This document shows, piece by piece, positions 22,041-32,140 of a DNA stretch of 64,000 nt (positions are counted from its first letter, which is position 1; each line of letters opens with the position of its first letter). This DNA is from Elysia chlorotica. Lineage: Eukaryota; Mollusca; Gastropoda; Plakobranchidae. The stretch covers positions 166,453 through 230,452 of the forward strand of contig RQTK01000428.1 of NCBI GenBank assembly GCA_003991915.1. Reading direction: 5' to 3'. The notes under the pieces are model-generated. The model did not search any database and was not told where the DNA came from. It was given only the letters and a program-made list of their open reading frames with translations. Made by a program: the position numbers and the translations under genes.

Positions 22041-24071
22041 CATTTTGTTAAGCCCAATCATGAACATGTTTTACGCATGCAAAAATGAAGCATTTCAAAA
22101 TCATTAAATGATTTAGTTACAAAAACAAAACATGGCATATAATACAACTATTAACAGATATGTTTATGCAGTCATCTACATGAATTGCAAAAAAAGTTAA
22201 AACATTTATGATGCATTTCTTATCATTGCAAGTGTACATTCTCTAGAGAGTCGCTATGCCACAAGTCTTATGACTGCTCTGTAGGAGAGAAAAAGAGCAG
22301 TCTCTAGCGGTGGATGATACGGACATTTACTTAAAATGAACACCGTGAATACTTTGTAATTAAGAAGAAAAAAAACAACAACGAAAAAAACCCAATAACA
22401 ACAACAATAACAACAACAATAACAACAACATTAACAACGTTTTTCAGTTACCCCTTCGTATGCATTTAAGTGCTACAAGTTTCCATATGTAATTATTTGC
22501 TAGAAAAATAAATTCAGCATAGCTGTACCCGTTTCTCAAATGAAAAATATCTTTCGTATAAAAAATGCACCAATTTCATGTTATGGGGAGTTAAAGTCAG
22601 AAGTTTATGGGTTACTAGATAGTCATAATACCCACATGATTCATTAAATGTTTACGAGGATCAGTTAGTTAGTTGATAAAATAAAATGGCCAGAATTTGA
22701 AGGACACTGTATACTATATAATTGTTAAATAAGGAGAAATCTGTTATTGTGAAAAGACCAAACCATAAACCTTCGATTTGCATTATAATCGATCTAAGTA
22801 TGAAGTATTTCTATTAGGTTACATAATAATGTTGAAAGTAACCTTAATTTTGGTTTTTCCGATATCTGTAAAATTTCTCTAAGAATGGATTCATTACAAA
22901 TCATAGGAAATACAAAAGCAGACAATGGTCAAAACGAAGTAAGCTTTTCTCTTTATAAAAAGACTTGCAGGCTGCGGCAAATTGAATTGTGTAGAACAAA
23001 TTAATCTATCTCCTTGGTTACATTTGGTAATATATCACAGTTAATTTTGCACTTGTTATAGTATACTTAACTCAGAAGTTTTCTTAGGTACTTATCTATA
23101 AAAGTGTATAAACATGATATTGAGAATGATCCTATTAGGATTTCGAACTCACCGAGATTTAAGGATCGGAACATAGTTCGAAAACATAAACCCTGCTATA
23201 ATTATGTTTGCTCATCAAGCAAGAGGCATGAAGCGTAAGTAATGCTAATCGGTGCGTTTTTTTCTAGTCGGTCAAAGAGAACATAAATGCGCAAACATAA
23301 GAACAAAATTAGACCCCCCTACAAAAAATAGCACGGTGACGCTTCTGCTTTCTTTAACATCTCTCATTGGATTCAACAAAGTGGAATAAAATTATTTTAG
23401 TCGTTTTTTTTTGCAAAATCTTATCCTTAATTTAAGATTTAGATTTTTACGAAAAAAGAATAGCGTCATTTTTTACAAGTCTGAATTTATTGTGCCTACG
23501 TGCTTGCTTTAAATTTGGGTTCATTTTTTAACAGATTAATACGATGTACAAGTAAAAACTTTAAGCATCCAAATAAACTTAATAACACAACTCTTAAATG
23601 CCATTTTCTTTCCACTACATTTGACAGCTTTGAAAAATATTCCTGTCTTTAGTTCATTTTTTTTTCTTAAGAAAAAAAAACCTTTTCTATGCTGTAAATG
23701 CTTTCTCAACCATTCAAAGAAACCTTTGTAAAGTTTTAAAAACAACAGACAGAGACATAAAATTGTTTCGGCTATAGAGGCTTTTTTGTAGTTTAATCTG
23801 CTCATCGTAACACAGTATATGTTGCTATTTATTGCAAAACATAGAATTTTTAAGAATATAATGACAAAAAAAAAACTAACAGAACAAATTTTTGTAACAT
23901 CCATAAAGAGACAAAACTGAAGAAAAAAACAACAAAAAACAACAACAACAAAACAACAACTATCGAATACACGAAACAAACAAATGGCAAAAATTCCACA
24001 AAGAACAAAATAAATCGGACTAGAAAAAAAAACATAATATAATTGAACATGTATTAACCTTTAATATTAAA
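22041..24071. other. Long AT-rich stretch without recognised genes
   Basis: Holds an AAC-rich tract (22374-22438) and a small perfect hairpin (GACTGCTCT at 22272-22280, reverse complement at 22294-22302). No conserved coding content. Frames on the minus strand near 23536-24050 are Phe/Leu/Val-rich because of A-rich sequence. Confidence 0.5.
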
Positions 24072-25700
24072 AGCTATATCTCCAAGAATGTTTGAAAAAT
24101 TAAAGGAAATCCTTGTAATGCGTCACTTTACGCTGAGAAACTTTTTTTTTGAATTCCTCGAAAACTCTCCGAAAAATAAGTTTCCTCACAGGCATTAGTT
24201 TGACAGATGAGATTTGTCTCTTTTCTTGCATTCGTATTTTTCCATTTTCAGTACATGATATCAGACATTATACATTTCTTTACATTGAAATATCATATAG
24301 ATCGAAGGGGATAGACAGAAATGCATATATCTTATAAGGTTTTCTAAACATATTCCTAAACTTATCTTCTAGCATATAAATACATATATATATATATATA
24401 CCCTCTAGGTGTCAAGTTTGTTTCATGTCCGCTTTTGAAAAGGCAGACCTGTAGTCAGTAGTTCCTTTTGTGAACAAACATCTTGGTATAAAACACCGTC
24501 TCGGTCCAAATAGTGATGTTTCGAAGAAAAGAATAAAGAAACAAAATGTTTTCAATACTTCATAGCTGTATTTCCAGGAATATTTGAAACATTGAACGAA
24601 GTGTTTATAATATATTACTTTACACCGAGAAAAATAAATTCAGCTTCCTCGAAAACTATCCCATGTATACATTTACTAACGCGTATTTGGTTGAGCGATT
24701 GGTTTTTCGTATTGATGGTATTGGTACTTTTCATTCTCATGTTGCTAACTTCATCAATTCAGATATATACATTCTTCTTAAAGTGAAATATTCGAAAGAT
24801 CGAAGGTTAGTAATGTTTAAGATGAAACCTTCCTAATTTCCTATGCTTTCACACACACACACACATACACACAAATATCTAAATACTAGTTTTTAAAACG
24901 AATACAAAAAAAACTCAGTTCGTTTAAGAGCTAGATAATACAAATAAATGTTAATGTCAGTAAAGATCAATTAATGATATTATATATGTAATATATAACC
25001 TTTTCATTTTTTTTGGCCTTTTGATTCACTGAGATTTCTTTGTGTAACACTTATTAGTTATACAATGTAATATTCTCCAACGTTTAAAAAGCTCTCTTTT
25101 ACCCTTCTTCATTTGAAGTTTTTTTCATTGCCGCTCTTATAAAGCCAGCTCTTCAGTCAAACGTTTCCTTTTAAGTGGCCACATTTCCTTATGTAAAACA
25201 CAGGCTATATGGGACCTTTGATAAGAAACAATATATTTGCGATTCTTCAGAGATGTATCTTCAGGACTGTTTAAAAAAGTTAAAGAAAGTGTTTCTAACA
25301 ACAATCACTTTACACTGTGAAAAAAAGTTTATTTCCTCGAAAACTGGTCCATGCATTTAATAAAGTTAAAATAATGTGTGCCTATTGGTGGTGTGGATAT
25401 TTTTCCTTTTAGTACTGCATGGCAGCCTATTATATCCCTTTTTCTTTGTTCTTTTGAAACTCTGTGGTTTATTCGTACATGTATGAAGTTATTTGTTCTC
25501 CAATGTAAGGTTAAATGTTTTTCTTTCAGCCCTTGTGTGTTTCTCAAGATCCGCTTCTGACAATCTACAATTAGTGGTCCCCTTTTTTACGGAAAAAATA
25601 TCTTAATTGTCTTGGTCTAAACAGTCTTGTTAAAAAAAACCCAGAACATTTTATCCTAATACTGTCTATTTCCAAGCTTCTTTTATCCGAAATTCGACAG
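24072..25700 (+). repeat. Old tandem array, three to four diverged units
   Basis: Related blocks recur in order. TATYTCCARGAATRTTTGAAA-like sequence is near 24075, 24567 and 25254. ACTTTACRCYGWGAAA follows each, then TTCCTCGAAAACT near 24161, 24645 and 25331. A partial fourth start is near 25665. ATATATCATATAGATCGAAGG-like ends occur near 24295 and 24795. Spacing is roughly 0.4-0.7 kb and divergence is substantial. Open frames inside are short and not in a common frame. Confidence 0.6.
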
Positions 25701-26040
25701 TCTTAGAAACCAGGACAATTATTAGTTTCGTTCTGTGTGTGAAAACAAGACAGGTCGAGCAAAAAGGCTGTAACTAAGTTCTTTGAGTTTGCGTTCTTTA
25801 CTCACGCGATTGTTAGCTGTTTGGATGTAAAACCTAAAGGTCTGTTACTGTTAAATGTGGCTTTAAGTTGCACTCCCTGGGTTTCTCTTGTCAAGTTGAA
25901 CTTAGTGAAAAAAGTCAAATTTGTCCCTTGGGTACACCAATTTAGGGCGACTTGAATTTTTAAAAGGCAGTGACAAAGGGGGGAAAAGGACGACAAAGAG
26001 ATACGCCGACAGAGAGACAGATAGACAGACAAAGAGAATA
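25701..26040. other. Unique sequence
   Basis: Nothing recognised before the GA tract. Confidence 0.4.
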
Positions 26041-26041
26041 C

Positions 26042-26093
<52 letters not shown>
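26041..26093. repeat. (GA)n microsatellite
   Basis: A nearly perfect GA tract preceded by ACAGA units from about 26010. Confidence 0.95.
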
Positions 26094-26094
<1 letters not shown>

Positions 26095-26298
26095 CGTAGA
26101 TGGTTAAAACATAAAAAGGGAGGTTATATACAAGAAGAACATGAAAGAGGAAAAAAAAAATAACAAAACAACCCAACCAAAAATTGAGGCAGAACAAGAA
26201 TAAAAAAAATACCTCAAAGATGGATACATTGATAGATGGGTGCAGCTCGACACTTTCGAGTTTTTCGACAGGTAATTAGTTTTTTTATTAGTTGGATG

Positions 26299-26340
26299 GA
26301 TAGATAGATAAATAGATAGATAGATAGATAGATAGATAGA
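26299..26340. repeat. (GATA)n microsatellite at gap edge
   Basis: A tetranucleotide tract that runs into the second N gap. Confidence 0.95.
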
Positions 26341-27300
26341 NNNNNNNNNNNNNNNNNNNNNNNNNNNNNNNNNNNNNNNNNNNNNNNNNNNNNNNNNNNN
26401 NNNNNNNNNNNNNNNNNNNNNNNNNNNNNNNNNNNNNNNNNNNNNNNNNNNNNNNNNNNNNNNNNNNNNNNNNNNNNNNNNNNNNNNNNNNNNNNNNNNN
26501 NNNNNNNNNNNNNNNNNNNNNNNNNNNNNNNNNNNNNNNNNNNNNNNNNNNNNNNNNNNNNNNNNNNNNNNNNNNNNNNNNNNNNNNNNNNNNNNNNNNN
26601 NNNNNNNNNNNNNNNNNNNNNNNNNNNNNNNNNNNNNNNNNNNNNNNNNNNNNNNNNNNNNNNNNNNNNNNNNNNNNNNNNNNNNNNNNNNNNNNNNNNN
26701 NNNNNNNNNNNNNNNNNNNNNNNNNNNNNNNNNNNNNNNNNNNNNNNNNNNNNNNNNNNNNNNNNNNNNNNNNNNNNNNNNNNNNNNNNNNNNNNNNNNN
26801 NNNNNNNNNNNNNNNNNNNNNNNNNNNNNNNNNNNNNNNNNNNNNNNNNNNNNNNNNNNNNNNNNNNNNNNNNNNNNNNNNNNNNNNNNNNNNNNNNNNN
26901 NNNNNNNNNNNNNNNNNNNNNNNNNNNNNNNNNNNNNNNNNNNNNNNNNNNNNNNNNNNNNNNNNNNNNNNNNNNNNNNNNNNNNNNNNNNNNNNNNNNN
27001 NNNNNNNNNNNNNNNNNNNNNNNNNNNNNNNNNNNNNNNNNNNNNNNNNNNNNNNNNNNNNNNNNNNNNNNNNNNNNNNNNNNNNNNNNNNNNNNNNNNN
27101 NNNNNNNNNNNNNNNNNNNNNNNNNNNNNNNNNNNNNNNNNNNNNNNNNNNNNNNNNNNNNNNNNNNNNNNNNNNNNNNNNNNNNNNNNNNNNNNNNNNN
27201 NNNNNNNNNNNNNNNNNNNNNNNNNNNNNNNNNNNNNNNNNNNNNNNNNNNNNNNNNNNNNNNNNNNNNNNNNNNNNNNNNNNNNNNNNNNNNNNNNNNN
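26341..27300. other. Assembly gap (960 N)
   Basis: A run of N between a GATA tract and a SINE body. Confidence 1.
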
Positions 27301-27475
27301 CCCTCTACTGGTTGGGTCGGTGTCAGTTTAATGTGACCGGCTCAGACAAGAGTCCTGGTATCCACTGCCTGTCTCGTGTCGGGCAGCACATACAATTGTC
27401 AGACGTCAGTTATGAGGCCCGTCAACAGCATAGCCTATATAGTGCTGACGTTGGACGATGAATTAACTCAACTAA
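27301..27475 (+). mobile_element. SINE body and 3' end; head lost in gap
   Basis: Starts CCCTCTACTGGTTGGGTCGG and follows the family body closely to GTGCTGACGTTGGACG. The terminal repeat is ATTAACTCAACTAAATC-like. Confidence 0.88.
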
Positions 27476-27797
27476 ATCAACTGTACTAACAGTATAGACA
27501 AAAAAAATCCTCCTCGCCCCCACCTTCTCTTACTAATTGCCCACACAGCCAGATCCATTGTGAGTGTCTTATCCTCACACCCAGTTAGAGCTTAGAAGTG
27601 AGTCCAGGAAAGCTGCCCAATCAAGACCTGCTCTTTTACCCCAACAACCCCCTTCCCTACCCCTTTTCCCACCCTTTTCATCTACATTTTCGCACTCGCC
27701 GAAATTCCGTCTGCCTCAGCTGGTCCCCTGAGTTGACACAAGCGCGGAAACTCTCTATTGGAGAGACTTCCGGTGGCGCAGAAACCAATATCCGGAA
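27476..27797. other. GC-richer unique sequence before the 42-bp array
   Basis: A C-rich stretch with a frame from GTG at 27598 that crosses into the array region. No domain is recognised. Confidence 0.4.
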
Positions 27798-28181
27798 ATG
27801 GAATTTGTTTCGTGCTCTTCCGGCAAAGAGGACTTCGGCATTTGCATTTCACTCATCCCTTCCCCCGAAAAACACAGAGGAACAAACTGCAATGGGGCGG
27901 GTCCCATCTGTTCTGATATTTATTGTTTTGTAGAATGTTCCGGGTTTTGCTGTGGCAGATCCATGTTTTGCTGGAATGGTCTTAGGGTTAAAGAAGAAGA
28001 TCCGTCTCTTTCGTGGCAAAATAATAGGGTTAAGGAAGAAAATTCGTCTCTTTGCTGGAAATGTCTTAGGGTTAAGGTTGAAGACTCGTCTCTTTGCTGG
28101 AATAGTCATAGGGTTAAAGAAGAAGATTGGTCTCTTTGCTGGAATGGTCTTAGGGTTAAGGTAGAAGATTCGTTTCTTTAA
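27798..28181 (+). CDS. Hypothetical ORF running into 14-residue repeats
   Basis: This ATG-initiated frame of 127 codons starts in unique sequence rich in Cys and Ser. From about residue 62 it enters a tandem array whose units translate as LRVKVEDSSLCWNG variants. It ends at a TAA (28179-28181) inside the fifth unit, where other units have TGC TGG. The same frame stays open afterwards to 28409 for another 75 codons of the same repeat. I recognise no domain. The array has a 42-bp period, so all six frames repeat without shifting, and other frames are also long. A genuine repeat protein with a single nonsense change is possible. A non-coding minisatellite is more likely. Confidence 0.2.
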   Translation: MEFVSCSSGKEDFGICISLIPSPEKHRGTNCNGAGPICSDIYCFVECSGFCCGRSMFCWNGLRVKEEDPSLSWQNNRVKEENSSLCWKCLRVKVEDSSLCWNSHRVKEEDWSLCWNGLRVKVEDSFL

Positions 28182-28373
28182 TTGAAAAGTCTTAGGGTTA
28201 AGGAAGAAGACTCGTCTCTTTGCCAGAATGGTCTAAGGGTTAAGGTAGAAGATGCGTCTCTTTGCTGTAAAAGTCTTAGGGTTAAAGTAGAAGATCCGTC
28301 TCTTTGCTGGAATGGTCTTAGGGTTAAGGTAGAAGGTTCGTCTCTTTGTTGGGAAAGTCTTAGGGTTAAGGAT
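27961..28373 (+). repeat. 42-bp minisatellite with telomere-like core
   Basis: Nine full units start at 27981, 28023, 28065, 28107, 28149, 28191, 28233, 28275 and 28317. A tenth is cut short at 28359, and a partial unit precedes the first. Each begins CTTAGGGTTAAGG or a close variant and ends CTTTGCTGGAATGGT. Every unit is exactly 42 bp, with substitutions but no indels. TTAGGGTTA in most units is one and a half copies of the common metazoan telomere repeat. Confidence 0.95.
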
Positions 28374-28409
28374 TACTTTTTTCATGCTATGTGTGAGATT
28401 TGTCTATGA

Positions 28410-28569
28410 GGTTGAAGCAGTGATTAATTTTCGTTTGTACACAGATTACTATGACGTACTTTTTTTTTTTTTTTTTGTTGACGTTGAAAAGAAGCTCTTT
28501 CCTATTAATACTTACTTCTCCTAGGCTTCTAATATGGCTATAGATCACTGGACTAACGTCTCAAACGTT
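28410..28569. other. Unique sequence with poly-T
   Basis: A T run lies near 28461-28477. Nothing else is seen. Confidence 0.4.
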
Positions 28570-28725
28570 ATCGTCCTGCCACACACGAGACAGTGCGGGG
28601 ATATAAGAAATCCTGTCTTAGCCAGTCACACTATTCTAATAGTGACCTAACCAGTAGTGGGTCAAATCTTACACACGAGTTTGCTGATCATGGGCTTCGA
28701 CCTTTACGATTTGCAGACCAACACT
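28570..28725 (-). mobile_element. SINE, head type 2, 3' truncated
   Basis: On the minus strand the head AGTGTTGGTCTGCAAATCG is followed by the body CCACTACTGGTTAGGTCAC, GTGACTGGCTAAGACAGGAT and CACTGTCTCGTGTGTGGCAG. It stops before the GTCAGACGTCAG module. Confidence 0.75.
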
Positions 28726-28744
28726 GTATCTCTTATGTCAGCTC

Positions 28745-28745
28745 C

Positions 28746-28815
<70 letters not shown>
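28745..28815. repeat. (CT)n microsatellite
   Basis: A CT tract directly after the SINE. Confidence 0.95.
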
Positions 28816-28816
<1 letters not shown>

Positions 28817-29772
28817 TCCCTCTTTCCCTGTGGGGTCAATGTCGCCTAGGTTCCCTATCGGATCCTATTATGGTGTATTTCTGTGGTGCTTTCCAAGGGT
28901 CTATAACATAACTCAGCGTTTAGAAAAAAAATTCACTAAGTGGTAGGCGGATTAGTATAAGATGTAAATAGTCCATTTCTCTTATTTAGAGTCAACATAC
29001 CATTAAACAACCGACTCCGCCACAGTAAACATAACAAGACATAATTATATTTACCAAAATGTAAGGATTTCCAAAGAACATCTTTGAATGATCTTTGTCG
29101 TTTACTATTTCTTTCTTATATCTGGGGAAATAGAAGATACACTCTATACATGTCCACACTATTGTTGTTAGGAAAACAAAAGGTACTTCTGTTTCTTATT
29201 GTTATGAATTTTACATCAATTTACAAAATATTGAAATCTAAGTTGCAAAAAAACCAAAAAAGAAAGCAAAGCAATTATGAAAAGTGTCTGTAGAATAAAA
29301 TTTAACGAGATTTTACCTAAAGTTATTCCATGATTCATGTTAAACAAGCAGCCAGATTGATAAATGTTACGTTGAATAAATCATTCTGTGCAGTAATTAA
29401 ACATTATCTATTTTCGATGACTCGCTAAAAATGCAATGCTAAGCAAAGTGCAACAAATAAATAGTATTTCATATCTTCTCTTTTTACCAGTAAAATATGG
29501 ATTGGAATTATTTAAGAAAGCAACGTTTGATATGAAGCGTTATAGTATTGAGATAACCAGGGTACTGATTGAAATACTATTGATTTTTTGTATGGTTTTA
29601 AGTGAGATATCAGTCATAAATTCAATGCCGCTTTTGGAAGGTAAGCACGTTTGCTGGAAGGTTAATGGGGTAATATTTAGATTTCAATGTCGAGCAGAAA
29701 CCTTCCTGACAATCATTTTCAATGACACGATCAAAATTAACAGTTAACAAACCTAGTTTAGTGACCCACTGA

Positions 29773-29777
<5 letters not shown>
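28816..29777. other. AT-rich unique sequence
   Basis: Apart from the doubtful short ORF near 29.5 kb nothing is recognised. Confidence 0.45.
29532..29747 (+). CDS. Short ORF with signal-peptide-like start, doubtful
   Basis: The frame opens at ATG 29436 (103 codons). An internal ATG at 29532 gives 71 codons. From the internal Met there is a basic start (KRYSIEITR), then a hydrophobic stretch LIEILLIFCMVLSEI, then about 40 residues with two cysteines (HVCW and FQCR). This is the pattern expected of a small secreted peptide, but AT-rich random sequence produces hydrophobic frames easily. No splice sites, polyadenylation context or homologous copy is evident, and no family is recognised. Confidence 0.13.
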   Translation: MKRYSIEITRVLIEILLIFCMVLSEISVINSMPLLEGKHVCWKVNGVIFRFQCRAETFLTIIFNDTIKINS

Positions 29778-29813
<36 letters not shown>

Positions 29814-29880
29814 TTTCTCTCTCTTTATTTCGCGCGCTGTCTTTGTTCCTTTGCCTCTTTCTTTCTATCACATTCTTTGC

Positions 29881-29949
<69 letters not shown>

Positions 29950-30081
29950 TTATTATACCTTTGTCCTCTCTCTTTCTTGTGTTTCTCTCTCTGTCTGTCT
30001 GTCTGTCTGTGTGTCTGTGTGTCTCTCTCTCTGTCTGTCTGTCTGTCTGTCTGTCGGTTTGTCTGTCTGTCGGTCTGTCTG

Positions 30082-30130
<49 letters not shown>
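29778..30130. repeat. (CT)n and (CTGT)n compound microsatellite
   Basis: CT tracts at 29778-29830 and 29880-29946, a CTGT-rich tract at about 29985-30080, then another CT tract to 30130. All long frames over it are Ser-Leu or Arg-Glu repeats. Confidence 0.95.
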
Positions 30131-30133
<3 letters not shown>

Positions 30134-30343
30134 ATCTCCTTGCCCTAAAGTAAACTAACCTCCACCGGATGAATATAATAAAAGCTGCTTTCATCTATAT
30201 CATGAGACACTGATGGTGCTGTTCCACCTTACGCCCACATAAATAGGTGCGGCATGGTACCCTCCAACCACGGTCTGTCTAGCGCACGGGTTCTAAAGCT
30301 CATAACGATAGATAGATAACGTCAAAGCTAAAATCTAAGAACA

Positions 30344-30444
30344 GTAAGTACAACGTTGTGTTAAGCTTACGCCTTGTCGTAAGATATGGAATAAATAAGA
30401 CTTACGACGAGGTGTAATTAATTTTTGCGCGGAGCTGTACTTAC
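30344..30444. repeat. Hairpin-forming palindromic element, copy 4
   Basis: Outer arms GTAAGTACAACG (from 30344) and GCTGTACTTAC (30434-30444). The inner stem pairs TTACGCCTTGTCGTAAG with CTTACGACGAGGTGTAA at most positions. It occurs outside the 2-3.5 kb duplication, so this is a dispersed family. Confidence 0.85.
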
Positions 30445-30744
30445 TACCCTAAGTCTACACAATGAATGATTTAGACATCTTCGAAAGTCAAATTACCTTT
30501 TCACACTAAACTTTCATGACGTGTTTCAGTCAAACTTCCTATGATCGTGTGAAAAACAAATAGCTTGATGTTATAACACAATCACGAATACTCCAGTTGC
30601 ATGTCCAGAGTGAAATGACCTGACCCAAAGTGAACTTCGAGCACCAACCATTTAAATTTGATCCTTTCCGTTCAATTCAAACCTGGACTAAAACAATTAT
30701 GTGGTTTCATCAATAAACTTTGAAACTTCTTCCAGTACAGCTAC
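30445..30744. other. Unique sequence
   Basis: Nothing recognised. Confidence 0.4.
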
Positions 30745-31031
30745 CACCCAAATGGTGAGAGTAATATGAGCTTTAGTTCATCTACACAGTCATGTATGTT
30801 AGTTATTGCAGTCGGTGGTTTGAATGGGGATGTCATTTAATGTAAACTTTAACAACGGTACATGTACCACCTAGTAGAGGCTACTGTCGTAATGATGAGA
30901 CTAATATGAGCGTCAATTCATCTACACAGTCATGTATGTTAGTTATTACAGTCGGTGGTTTGTATGACGATATCATAATAGTGTAAACTTTAACAATGGT
31001 ACATGCACTACCTAGTATAGGCTACTGTCGT
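30745..31031 (+). repeat. Tandem duplication of about 140 bp, two copies
   Basis: Copies at about 30745-30890 and 30891-31031. Shared blocks are TAATATGAGC, TCATCTACACAGTCATGTAT, CAGTCGGTGGTTTG, GTAAACTTTAACAA and GGCTACTGTCGT. The offset is 140-141 bp with scattered substitutions. Confidence 0.92.
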
Positions 31032-31469
31032 TCTTAAGCTAGGAAAATAACCGTACAGAAAATAAAATGGTTCACGCATCATTTTCAGAACTTAATTTCA
31101 GTTTTTCCTTCTCCGATGTGCAATGGAAATTGAGAAAAGTGAATGTGGAGCGAGGGGGGAGTGGGGTCGTTGAGGTTCTAGTGTTTTAAATACAATTCCA
31201 CGACTGTCTAAATTAGCCTGGTGGGCTCATAAAAGGGGAGAAAAAACTGATTTGGTCTTAGACTAACGAGAAACTCTACCCCGTCCATTTCTCTTTTCTC
31301 TTAATGCTGGTGGCTTAAGTTCTTTGACTTTCACAAACCTGCCCGCAAAATGCAATTGATCCTGTCCTATCCTTTCCCTTTTGTTCTCTCAGTCCGTGGT
31401 CATGGAAGACAGCTAATTCCAGTTAGCCCGGCCCGTGTTTTGTTTTGACTGATTTGTCTAGACCGGCCC
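31032..31469. other. Unique sequence
   Basis: Nothing recognised. Confidence 0.4.
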
Positions 31470-32140
31470 GGCTCCGAACAATTCCCTTCAAAGTGGAAAG
31501 ACCTGCTCTTCGATGAACTCCATTGATTGAGTTTCGCGAGGACTCGGGACACCTAATTTGAAGGCTCCTGTGGCTTAAGTGGATTCCACCTGGTTGATAG
31601 ATGGGTGGGCATCCTAAACAGTGTACGCTAGGGTTTAAGAGCTCGGTGGACGAAATCGCGCAGGAGAAAAAGAACTTTCTTGGCAAAACTTATTTAACCA
31701 AAAATAAATAATGAGCAATTTTAGGGCAAGTTAGCGCAGTATCAGGGGGGGGGGTGCTGGGGTAGTAACATCGGATTCCGACGCAAAAGGTGCGGGTTCG
31801 AGCCCTGGCGATTGCGCTGCCTACTGGTTGGGTCGGTGTCAGTTTAATGTGACCGGCTGAGACAGGAGTCATGGTATCCCCACCCTGTCTCGTGTGTGGC
31901 AGCACATAAAACTGTCAGACAAGTGTCTTGGGGCCCGTCCACAATATAGCCTATATAGTGCTGATTTTAGACGTTAAACCAACTCAACAACTCAACAACA
32001 ACAGCGCAGTATCATCTCTTAACTAAAAACATGGAAAGAAAAAAAAAACACTTAGCAAGAGGCCTATCTCCGATGGTTGCTAAAAATCCAATACGATGGT
32101 GCGCAATCTTTTACGAGCGCAAAAAGGCAACGGGAATTCA
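31470..32140 (+). repeat. Dispersed repeat R, copy 1, interrupted by a SINE
   Basis: The sequence outside the SINE at 31745-32002 is colinear with about 46400-46680. Shared blocks include GCTCGGTG, RAATTT, CAAAAAAT-like sequence, GCAGTATCATCTCTTAACT against GCTATACCTCTAAACT, and GTGCGCAATCTTTTA near the end. The partner lacks the SINE and so represents the empty site. Confidence 0.6.
31745..32002 (+). mobile_element. tRNA-headed SINE, head type 1, full length with target-site duplication
   Basis: Perfect 12-bp flanking duplication AGCGCAGTATCA at 31733-31744 and 32003-32014. Head GCTGGGGTAGTAACATCGGA, B-box GGTTCGAGCCCTGG, body CTACTGGTTGGGTCGGTGTC, GTGACCGGCTGAGACAGGAG, CCCTGTCTCGTGTGTGGCAG and CTTGGGGCCCGTCC. 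Ends GACGTTAAACCAACTCAAC plus CAA repeats. One of the best preserved copies here. A G run marks its 5' edge. Confidence 0.95.

Noticed and set aside
22272-22302. 9-bp perfect hairpin as a terminator or small RNA
   Set aside because: It is a single copy with a short stem and a 13-nt loop, which is easily expected by chance in 64 kb.
27981-28373. Genuine telomere or interstitial telomeric array
   Set aside because: Each 42-bp unit holds only about one and a half TTAGGG copies among unrelated sequence, so it is a minisatellite with a telomere-like word.
31690-31905. Minus-strand frame with a GGDTMTPVSAGHIKLTPTQP stretch, repeated in form at 988-1170, 18432-18836 and 37743-38018
   Set aside because: These are SINE body translations. 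The recurrence reflects the repeat family and not a protein domain.
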